Source of the DNA: SXTU01 sp964496695 | Lineage (GTDB): Bacteria; Verrucomicrobiota; Verrucomicrobiia; Limisphaerales; SXTU01 | DNA length: 64,000 bases | Assembly (NCBI GenBank): GCA_964496695.1 | Contig: CAZCBE010000002.1 | Span: forward strand, 1-64,000 | Reading direction: 5' to 3' | Shown here: positions 53,020-59,937 of the stretch, one piece after another | How positions within the stretch are numbered: the stretch's first letter is position 1 | How the letters are laid out: each line of letters opens with the position of its first letter | Position numbers and translations under genes: made by a program | The notes under the pieces: model-generated | Database searches by the model: none | Seen by the model: only the letters and a program-made list of their open reading frames with translations | What the model was told of the DNA's origin: nothing

Positions 53020-53505
53020 GCGCTTCATTTCAAATTCCATGCGATCTCAAGGCGATGCGTGCGGCTGCGGTTACGCCGCCGCATCGAAGCGGGTGGCAAC
53101 GCGAAGCGTTGCCAGCCATTAGCCGGGGGCTGAGGCGCAGCCGACGCCCCCGGTGCCATGCGGATAGTCCGGTGCATCACGAAGTGATGCCAGCCTCCGA
53201 GGGGTGTGGGCTGGCATCGCTTCGCGATGCGCGGGGTTGGGAGCACCGTTCCGGGGGTGTCGCTGCGCTCAACCCCCGGCTAATGGCTGGCAACCCTGCG
53301 GGTTGCGGAGCCCGCGCTGATGAACATGGTGAAGGGGCGTATCTTGACACTGCCCCCAAAGCCGAGCCGGCGCGGACGCCGGCGACACGGCCCGCGGGAC
53401 GCGGGCGCTACGTAGCGCCGGCCTCCGGCCGGCCGTGTCGCAAGCGTCCTCGCTTGCCCCGGCGGGGCGAGGTCGGGGGCAGTGCCAAGATGCGCCCGGC
53501 TGAAG
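53020..53505. repeat. REP cluster and element right of the transposase gene
   Basis: No gene. CCAGCCATTAGCCGGGGG at 53112 and its complement at 53271-53288 bracket about 180 bp with further palindromes (GGCAACGCGAAGCGTTGCC at 53093, GGCATCGCTTCGCGATGC at 53213). The MITE-like element at 53336-53496 follows, then after 9 bp the duplicated PQQ tail. Confidence 0.8.
53336..53496. mobile_element. 161 bp MITE-like element, relative of the one at 6801
   Basis: The ends are GGCGTATCTTGACACTGCCC and the complement of GGGCAGTGCCAAGATGCGCC, close to those of the 160 bp element at 6801-6960; the similarity extends inwards through AAAGCCGA. The middle is different and contains CCGGCGCGGACGCCGG and GTAGCGCCGGCCTCCGGC, pieces shared with family R3. 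No clear flanking duplication is seen here. Confidence 0.75.
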
Positions 53506-53570
53506 CCGATGGCAAGGTGGTCATCGGCAGCGAGGACGGGAGCGTGTATTGTTTTGGGCTAAAGAAATGA
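53506..53570 (+). pseudogene. 3' end of PQQ-type gene, right duplicate
   Basis: Encodes ADGKVVIGSEDGSVYCFGLK, then K and a TGA stop that overlaps the ATG of the next gene (ATGA at 53567). The overlap suggests that this copy holds the original junction between the PQQ-type gene and its downstream neighbour, and that the intact gene at 51259 was separated from it. Confidence 0.85.
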
Positions 53571-54112
53571 AAGCCGAAGCCAACCGTAAGCTCCTGACTG
53601 CGCTAGTGATCCTCTCGCTGGCGTTGGTGGTGGTCGCGCTCGTCTTCAGCGCTCAATCGCCTCCTCGTGTCGAACTGACGTTCCTTGGCTACACAAACCA
53701 AGTCCCGTCTGGCCTCGCATCCGGCACGGTTCAATCACTTGCGTTGTTCAAGATGGAAAACAAGTCTGACCGGTTGGTGGGAGTCGAGGCTGTCCAACTC
53801 GAAGTCAGAACGAAGCAAGGCTGGCAAGATGCCGGGGCTCCCGTGGTTCATGGCGGCATGGGATTGGTTTCCATTCCGCCTGCCCCGACAACCCTCGGCT
53901 GGCCCGAGCCTAGCTCTACGGGCGGTTGGCGTATCCGGCTGACGCTCAAGGCGCATTGTGGAATTGGCCACAACCCCTTCAGATCCAAAGTAATTGAGCT
54001 GCTACGGAATCAAGGAATTAACGGCCTTGCTGATCGGTTGTATTACCCAACTTGGAGTCTTCGGTCACCCGAGGTCATTCATTCCTCGCTCGGCCAAAAA
54101 TCTTCGTCATGA
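53567..54112 (+). CDS. Single-pass membrane protein, unknown function (181 aa)
   Basis: Begins MKAEANRKLLTALVILSLAL with one membrane helix (residues about 9-30), then an outer domain with beta-strand character (VELTFLGYTNQVPSG, LFKMENKSDRLVGVEAVQLEV) that recalls small proteins common in Verrucomicrobia, in which FLGYTN and LFxxxNxSxxxV recur. The start overlaps the stop of the duplicated PQQ tail and its own stop overlaps the next gene's ATG, so it is tightly coupled on both sides. Confidence 0.7.
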   Translation: MKAEANRKLLTALVILSLALVVVALVFSAQSPPRVELTFLGYTNQVPSGLASGTVQSLALFKMENKSDRLVGVEAVQLEVRTKQGWQDAGAPVVHGGMGLVSIPPAPTTLGWPEPSSTGGWRIRLTLKAHCGIGHNPFRSKVIELLRNQGINGLADRLYYPTWSLRSPEVIHSSLGQKSSS

Positions 54113-55467
54113 GCACCATCACCATCGCCCCCCCTCCGCCCGGTGCGCAGCACGCGCCGCCGCCCGCCCATTTGGCGACCACGGCGGGCAATTACTTCGT
54201 CACCAACTACCCGCCGTTTTCGTTCTGGAAGCCGGAGTTTGTGCCGGAGCTGGTCGAGGCCATCGGGCGGCCGCCGCAGGCGGGGGTGCCGCTGGGGCTT
54301 TACACCCACATTCCGTTCTGCCGGAAGCGCTGCCACTTCTGCTACTTCAAGGTTTATACGGACAAGGATTCCACGGCCATCAAGGGCTATGTGGAGGCCG
54401 TGTTGCGCGAACTGGAGATGTATGCGGGCAAGCCCTTCGTCGGCGGGCGCAAGCCCAGGTTCATCTACTTCGGCGGTGGCACGCCCAGCTATCTCAGCCC
54501 CGACCAGCTCAAGCATCTGACCGATGGCATGAAGCGCCTGCTGCCGTGGGACGAGGCGCAGGAAGTCACGTTCGAGGCCGAGCCGGGCACGCTCACCGAC
54601 CATAAGCTCCACGCCATCCGCGACCTCGGCGTCACGCGTCTCTCGCTGGGCATCGAGCACTTCGACGATCACATCCTCGAAATCAACGGGCGCGCGCATC
54701 GCTCGAAGGAGATTGCCCGCGCCTATGCTTACGCGCGCGAAATCGGCTTCCCGCAGATCAACATTGATCTCATCGCCGGCATGGTCGAGGAGACGGAAGA
54801 GAAGTGGGTGGACACCGTCGCCAAGGCCGTCGCACTACAGCCCGACTCGCTCACGGTCTATCAGATGGAAGTGCCCTACAACACGGGCATCTACCAGCAG
54901 ATGAAGGCAGAGGGCAAACTCGTCGCGCCCGTGGCGGACTGGGAGACCAAGCGCCGCTGGGTGGACTACGCGTTCCGCGAGTTCGAGAAGGTCGGCTATG
55001 CGGTGAACAGCACCAGCACCGTCGTGCGCGACCCGGCGAAGGTGAAGTTCCTCTACCGCGAAGGCCTCTTCTCCGGCGCGGACCTGCTCTCGGTGGGCGT
55101 GGCCAGCTTCGGCCACATCAACGGCGTCCATTACCAGAACCAGGCGGATTTCGACCCGTATCTGGCCAAGGTGAACGCGGGCGAGCTGCCCATCTTCCGC
55201 GCTTATCCGACGACGCACGACGAGCGCTACATCCGCGAGTTCATGCTGATGCTCAAGCTCGGTGCGAACAGCCGGAGCCAGTTCACGGCGAAGTTCGGCA
55301 CGGACCCGCTGGAACAGTTCGCCGCCCCGCTCGCACTGCTCAAGGACTGGGGCTGCCTCACCGTGGACGGCGACCGCATCGTGCTCACGCGCGAGGCGCT
55401 GCTGCAGGTGGACCGGCTGCTGATGGAGTTTTTCAAGCCGGAGCATCGCTCGACGAGATATGCCTGA
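54109..55467 (+). CDS. HemW/HemN-like radical SAM protein
   Basis: A 452-residue enzyme. The 4Fe-4S site is HIPFCRKRCHFCYFKVYTDK (about residues 67-86, CxxxCxxC); then FIYFGGGTPSYLS (SAM-binding GGGTPS), TFEAEPGTL, and GVTRLSLGIEHFDDHILEINGR, all typical of the oxygen-independent coproporphyrinogen oxidase family. A HemN_C-like domain closes the protein. Replacement of the usual SLGVQSFD by SLGIEHFD and the YF for CxYC variant set it apart from housekeeping HemN/HemW, so it may have a different substrate. ATGA overlap with the preceding gene. Confidence 0.87.
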   Translation: MSTITIAPPPPGAQHAPPPAHLATTAGNYFVTNYPPFSFWKPEFVPELVEAIGRPPQAGVPLGLYTHIPFCRKRCHFCYFKVYTDKDSTAIKGYVEAVLRELEMYAGKPFVGGRKPRFIYFGGGTPSYLSPDQLKHLTDGMKRLLPWDEAQEVTFEAEPGTLTDHKLHAIRDLGVTRLSLGIEHFDDHILEINGRAHRSKEIARAYAYAREIGFPQINIDLIAGMVEETEEKWVDTVAKAVALQPDSLTVYQMEVPYNTGIYQQMKAEGKLVAPVADWETKRRWVDYAFREFEKVGYAVNSTSTVVRDPAKVKFLYREGLFSGADLLSVGVASFGHINGVHYQNQADFDPYLAKVNAGELPIFRAYPTTHDERYIREFMLMLKLGANSRSQFTAKFGTDPLEQFAAPLALLKDWGCLTVDGDRIVLTREALLQVDRLLMEFFKPEHRSTRYA

Positions 55468-55908
55468 ACCGAAAATGGAAAACGTCCAACGTCCAACATC
55501 CAACGCTCAACGTCCAAAGGGGACTGGCGCAGCAAGGTCCACCTTTGATTTGGAGGAGCGGTTGTTGGACTACGCGGCTGAAATTATTCGGCTGACTGAG
55601 CAACTGCCGCATCCTTGCGCCCGTTTCAGTAAGCCGGAGGCTTGCCAGCCATTAGCCGGGGGTCGAGGCGAGCACAGCGAGCCGATACCCCCGGGGTGCC
55701 GCGAAAAGGTGTTGGCACCCCGGAGGGGTGCCAGAGCTAGACGGACCACGAACCGCTGGCACCCCCTCGGGGTGCGTGGATTTGGCCGGACGCGTTCCGG
55801 GGGTGTCGCTATGCTCAACCCCCGGCTAATGGCTGGCAACCCTTTGGGTTGCTTGCGTGCTGCCGTTGGCAGTTCAAAGTTGAATGTTGGACGTTGAACG
55901 TTTTTCCC
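55468..55908. repeat. REP cluster within an inverted pair
   Basis: No gene. The outer edges, AAAACGTCCAACGTCCAACA (55479) and the imperfect complement around 55872-55905, form an inverted pair. Inside, CCAGCCATTAGCCGGGGG (55645) and its complement (55817-55834) bracket GCACCCCGGAGGGGTGCC and CTGGCACCCCCTCGGGGTGC palindromes. It is the same REP family as around the transposase gene. Confidence 0.8.
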
Positions 55909-56454
55909 ATGCCCCAAACCACAGTCCTCCCCATCGCCTACCCGCTGGACGACTTCTACGCCCAGGCGGGCCGCGCCTTGCCGCCCATCGAAGCCGTGTC
56001 CGGCGAGAACGTGCCGGAGCCTTACAAGTCCTTGCTCGTGCATCAGGATGACATGACGCCGACGCTGGAGAAGTTCCACGGCGAGCGCATCCACCTCGCC
56101 GTGCTCAGCCGTCAGCAGCGCGGGGATTTTTACTTCCGCGAAGTGGTGCTGCTGCTCGACAAGTCGGACAAGCCGGTCGAGTTCGGGGCCATCAAGATCA
56201 ATCTCGCGCTTTTCCCGCCCGCCGCCCGGACGGAGATTCTGGAGGAGCGCCGTCCGCTGGGCACGCTGCTCTCGTTTTACACGCTCACGCATACCAGTCG
56301 TCCGAAGGCTTATCTGCGGGTGTTTTCAGATGACTTCATCAACGCGGCGTTGAAGCTGAACCAGTCGCAATGGCTCTACGGCCGGCGCAACACGCTCTGG
56401 GACCCGCAGCAGCGGCCGCTGGCTGAGATTTTGGAGATTCTACCGCCGGCGTGA
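55909..56454 (+). CDS. Chorismate-lyase-like protein
   Basis: A 181-residue soluble protein: LLVHQDDMTPTLEKFHGERI, DFYFREVVLLLDKSDKPVEFG, then RRPLGTLLSFYTLTH. This order of an H-x-x-x-M-T start, an Arg-Glu strand and an L-G-x-L-L helix is that of UbiC-like chorismate lyase-fold proteins (DUF98 type). If active it would release pyruvate from chorismate to make a hydroxybenzoate. Overall similarity is judged by eye, and it could be a non-enzymatic relative. It follows the radical SAM gene after the 440 bp REP cluster. Confidence 0.6.
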   Translation: MPQTTVLPIAYPLDDFYAQAGRALPPIEAVSGENVPEPYKSLLVHQDDMTPTLEKFHGERIHLAVLSRQQRGDFYFREVVLLLDKSDKPVEFGAIKINLALFPPAARTEILEERRPLGTLLSFYTLTHTSRPKAYLRVFSDDFINAALKLNQSQWLYGRRNTLWDPQQRPLAEILEILPPA

Positions 56455-56459
56455 GCCAC

Positions 56460-56580
56460 GTAGCGCAAGCCTCCGGCTTGCAGTGCCGCCGGCGTCTTCG
56501 CCGGCCCGCGCCCTCGAACGCCTGGGATCAACGGGCCGGCGAGGACGCCGGCGGCACGGCAGGCCAGAGGCCTGCGCTAC
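56460..56580. repeat. Family R3 repeat, copy c
   Basis: A 121 bp element from GTAGCGCAAGCCTCCGGC to CAGAGGCCTGCGCTAC with inner palindromes GCCGGCGTCTTCGCCGGC and GCCGGCGAGGACGCCGGC. It is more divergent than copies a and b and lies 5 bp after the preceding stop codon and 65 bp before the sigma factor gene. Confidence 0.85.
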
Positions 56581-56645
56581 GAGGGCCCGGGGCCCCTCCG
56601 CTTTGGCGCGTGTAAGTTTTTCCGGCCTGTGGCAAACTCTCCCCG

Positions 56646-57206
56646 ATGGACCACGATGCCGACGCGCTGCACGCCGCCCTCGACGAGGTGCTCGCGGGGC
56701 ATCGCGATGCCTTCCGCCACATCGTCCGCGAGTATGGGCTGGGCGTGCGCGGGTTCATTGCCAGCCAGCTTTACCACCTTGATGACGTGGATGACCTGGC
56801 GCAGGACGTGTTCCTCGCGGCCTTTGAGAACCTGGGTTCCTTCCGCAAGGGTGATGACTTTGGCGCGTGGCTGCGGGGCATCGCGCGGAACAAGGTGAAG
56901 ATGTATTTCCGCAGCCGGATGCGCCGGGAAAACGCGATGGAGCGCTTCCGGTTCGAGATCAACGAGGTGGTCGAGGCCGATTTGGAGAAGGCGGCGGTGG
57001 CCGTGGAGGATGAGCAGCTCGCGCGGCTCCTGCACTGCATCAGCAAGCTGCCCGACAAGATGCGCCGCATCATCCAAGGCGGGCTGGAAGGCCAGAAGGC
57101 CCAGGCGCTGGCCGAGGCGATGGAGTCGTCCGTCGCCGTCGTTTACGTCACGAACCATCGCGCGCACAAGCTGCTGCGCGAGTGCATGGCGCGAAAGGCC
57201 GCGTGA
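56646..57206 (+). CDS. ECF-type RNA polymerase sigma factor
   Basis: A 186-residue sigma-70 family protein. Region 2 shows FRHIVREYGLGVRGFI, LDDVDDLAQDVFLAAFENLG and FGAWLRGIARNKVKMYFR; region 4 ends with ISKLPDKMRRIIQGGLEGQ and a helix-turn-helix. It fits the Planctomycete/Verrucomicrobial ECF group with FecR partners. The stop TGA overlaps the next ATG (TGATG), so the two are translationally coupled. Confidence 0.92.
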   Translation: MDHDADALHAALDEVLAGHRDAFRHIVREYGLGVRGFIASQLYHLDDVDDLAQDVFLAAFENLGSFRKGDDFGAWLRGIARNKVKMYFRSRMRRENAMERFRFEINEVVEADLEKAAVAVEDEQLARLLHCISKLPDKMRRIIQGGLEGQKAQALAEAMESSVAVVYVTNHRAHKLLRECMARKAA

Positions 57207-58927
57207 TGGATCCGGACCTGCAAGATCTGGTCGCCGCCTGGCTGCGTAATTCGGACTTGGCTCCGGCGCGGCGGGACGCGTTGCTCGCGCGGCTGCGGTC
57301 GGACCACGCTTTCCGCCGTGAGTTCGTCGAGGAGATCCAGATGCACGGCTATGTGCGGGCTGCGCAATCCGCCGAGCCGCGCTGGCCGCTGCTGGAGGAG
57401 GCGATGGGCGCGCACGAGGAGTCGCCCGGATTGGAAGACTCCATCATGGCCCGGCTGGCGCAGATGCCGACGCCGCGCCGTCAGCGCACATGGAATCCTT
57501 GGTGGGCGGTGGCGGGTTTCGCGGTGGTGGTGGTGGGCGTGTTTCTGGCCGTGCAGCAGGTGCGGGATTCCGGGAAGCCAGCGCTGTTGCCGGTTCCGGC
57601 GACAGGGGGCGCGACGTTGCAGTCTCCCGCCATCGCGATGCTGTCGCATGTCGTCGAGGCGGCCTGGGCGGATGGCGAGCCGGACCGGCAGGAGGGCGCG
57701 GAATTGTCCCCCGGCTGGCTCCGGCTGGCGCTCGGCACGGTGCAAATTGACCTGTTCTCGGGGGCCCGGCTGTTCGTGGAGGGGCCGGCGCAGATTGAAC
57801 TGCGTTCCTCGGGCGAGGCGTTTCTGCTGGTGGGCAAGGTGGCCTGCGAACTTGGCGAGTCGGCGCGCGGCTTCCGGCTGCTGACGCCGGGGCTCACCGT
57901 GGTGAACCAAGGCAACTCCTTTGGGGTCAAGGTCACTGAGGCAGGCGAGCAGGAAGTCCACGCGCTGGAAGGCAAGCTCGTGATCGGGCGGACCGGAGAG
58001 TTGGGGACCAGCCAGCTTGCGGCGAAACAGGCGCGCCGGCTGGACGACACCGGCTTCTCTGAGACGCCGTTCCGACCGGAGGATTTCCCGGCGATGGAGC
58101 GCGTCCGGGAGCGTGAGCAGGCCGAGGCCGCCCGGCTGCTCCTGGCGTGGCGCGCGGCGGCAGATGCCCTGGACAGCGACCCATCCGTTCGCGTCCATTT
58201 CAATTTTGAGGAGCAGTCGCCGCTGGATGCCACCCTCCGCAACCGGATGCGCGGCGAGGGCGCGGGCAGTGACGGCCAGATCATTGGTGCGCGGTGGTCG
58301 CAGGGGCGCTGGCCCGGCAAGGGGGCCCTGGAGTTCCGTGGCCGCGGCCAGCGGGTCCTGCTCCGTCTGCCCGGCACTCACCCCTCGCTGACGGTGCTCG
58401 CATGGGTGCGCGTGGATGCGCTGCCCCAGCCGGTCTCCGCCTTGCTGGCGACTGAGGAGCTTCAGCGCGGGGAACCGGACGAGGAGAAGAAGGCGCCGGT
58501 TTCCGGGGCGGTTGATCTGGCGGCAGGCCGGCCACTCCGATGGGAAGTGAAAGCCAACGGCCAGCTTGGCTTCAATCTCCTGCGCGGGGTCGTTTCGGGA
58601 AAACCTCAGTGGGAGGCCAGTTCTTCGCCACCGCTGCTGACCCCGGAGCGTCAGGGCCAGTGGCTGTGTCTCGCCGCGGTCCTCGATTCAGCGCGGGGTG
58701 AGCTGACGCAGTTCATCAATGGGGTGGCCGTGTCGCGGCAGAAGCTTCCTTCTGCTCCGCCGCTTGCGCTCGCGTATCTCTCCGTGGGCAATCTCGGCGT
58801 CACGGACGCCGAAGCGCGGCAGGGCGTGAGCTACGGCTTCTTCGGCGTCATGGATGAACTGTTGGTGGCCACCCGGCCCTTCAGTGCGGCGGAGCTGCGG
58901 CGTTACTACGAAGTGGGCCGGCCGTGA
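57206..58927 (+). CDS. FecR-LamG membrane protein, likely sigma regulator
   Basis: A 573-residue protein. A cytoplasmic N-terminus of about 100 residues (DPDLQDLVAAWLRNSDLAPA) should hold the sigma factor, one helix follows (WWAVAGFAVVVVGVFLAVQ), then a FecR domain (GTVQIDLFSGARLFVEGPAQ, LLTPGLTVVNQGNSFGVKV, LEGKLVIG) and a C-terminal concanavalin/LamG-like domain (HFNFEEQSPLDATLRNR ... GFFGVMDELLVATRPFSAAE). The arrangement implies that binding of a ligand, perhaps a glycan, by LamG controls the sigma factor. Such pairs are common in Planctomycetes and Verrucomicrobia. Confidence 0.9.
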   Translation: MDPDLQDLVAAWLRNSDLAPARRDALLARLRSDHAFRREFVEEIQMHGYVRAAQSAEPRWPLLEEAMGAHEESPGLEDSIMARLAQMPTPRRQRTWNPWWAVAGFAVVVVGVFLAVQQVRDSGKPALLPVPATGGATLQSPAIAMLSHVVEAAWADGEPDRQEGAELSPGWLRLALGTVQIDLFSGARLFVEGPAQIELRSSGEAFLLVGKVACELGESARGFRLLTPGLTVVNQGNSFGVKVTEAGEQEVHALEGKLVIGRTGELGTSQLAAKQARRLDDTGFSETPFRPEDFPAMERVREREQAEAARLLLAWRAAADALDSDPSVRVHFNFEEQSPLDATLRNRMRGEGAGSDGQIIGARWSQGRWPGKGALEFRGRGQRVLLRLPGTHPSLTVLAWVRVDALPQPVSALLATEELQRGEPDEEKKAPVSGAVDLAAGRPLRWEVKANGQLGFNLLRGVVSGKPQWEASSSPPLLTPERQGQWLCLAAVLDSARGELTQFINGVAVSRQKLPSAPPLALAYLSVGNLGVTDAEARQGVSYGFFGVMDELLVATRPFSAAELRRYYEVGRP

Positions 58928-59011
58928 CGTGCCGCTCCGGGGCGTGAATTCGGCCCTAGACGAGCCCATCGGGAATGCTAGAGTCCGGCTGTTCACGAAC
59001 CACCGGCACCT

Positions 59012-59845
59012 ATGTCTATTACGGCGCGTCATGCTTGTCACGGGAGGCGCTTGGGATTCACCCTGATCGAACTGCTCGTAGTCATCGCCATCATCGCGAT
59101 TTTGGCCGGCTTGCTGCTGCCGTCTTTGGCCAAGGCGAAAGCTGCGGCGAACAAAACGCTGTGCATCAACAACCTCAAGCAATGGGGTGTGGCCGTCACC
59201 ACCTACGCGGGCGACAACGACAGCAAGTTCCCGCCCGGCACGGACGGGGCCGGCCAAGGCCAGCATGTGAGCTGGATCGGACCGTCGGTCCTGCGGTTCT
59301 ATCAGGGCTACCTCCTCCCCGCCAGCACGTCGGCCTCCGGCACCAAGAACAGCCCGCTTTATTGTCCGACCGGCGAATATCACCGCACCTACGACCAGCT
59401 CGTCGTGCAGCCCTCCCTCGGAGCGAACTATGGCAACCCCAACGTGGCGCACCAAGAGCTGTCCGGTTACTTCTATCTGGTGGGCCGCACGGTGCCGGAG
59501 GGCGGGCACACCTATTTCGGCAGCGCCTCCAACTGGCTGGGCCGCACCCGCCTGGACGGACCCTACCGGGACGGGCCTATCGTCAGCGACATGCTCCAGA
59601 TTCAGGGGACGCCCGGGCCGGCTCCGACCGGCCGGCCTTACACGATCTCGGCACTCCAGGTCACCATCACCGGGGCCGGGCAGACGAAGACGGTGTCCAC
59701 CACCAGTCATCGGCAGAGCAACGGCATCATGCAGGGCGGTAGCTTCCTGTTCGAAGACGCCCATGTGGGTTGGTATAATGAGAATCAGATCAATGTCGGT
59801 TCGCAGATTGGCACATGGATGTGCTTCTACGGTGTATCGCCCTGA
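59012..59845 (+). CDS. Prepilin-like protein with type IV pilin signal
   Basis: A 277-residue protein with GFTLIELLVVIAIIAILAGL and KTLCINNLKQWGVAVTTYAG, the same family as the gene at 9332. The end has FEDAHVGWYNENQI, a variant of the H-x-G/DGH motif. It lies 84 bp after the FecR-LamG gene and just before the DUF1549 cytochrome, so it is probably in the same regulon. Confidence 0.88.
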   Translation: MSITARHACHGRRLGFTLIELLVVIAIIAILAGLLLPSLAKAKAAANKTLCINNLKQWGVAVTTYAGDNDSKFPPGTDGAGQGQHVSWIGPSVLRFYQGYLLPASTSASGTKNSPLYCPTGEYHRTYDQLVVQPSLGANYGNPNVAHQELSGYFYLVGRTVPEGGHTYFGSASNWLGRTRLDGPYRDGPIVSDMLQIQGTPGPAPTGRPYTISALQVTITGAGQTKTVSTTSHRQSNGIMQGGSFLFEDAHVGWYNENQINVGSQIGTWMCFYGVSP

Positions 59846-59937
59846 CCTTGCTGCCCCGGTCGCGTCCGGTGGCATCCGGCGTGTTCGTTCCAGGCCGGAT
59901 TGAGCAAGCTCGCTTGTCCCGCCGTCTGAGTTCCACC

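Noticed and set aside
53020..53505. A second gene after the RAYT (265-codon frame ending at 53570)
   Set aside because: It is an out-of-frame reading of the RAYT continued through REP palindromes; only its last 21 codons make sense, as the duplicated PQQ tail.
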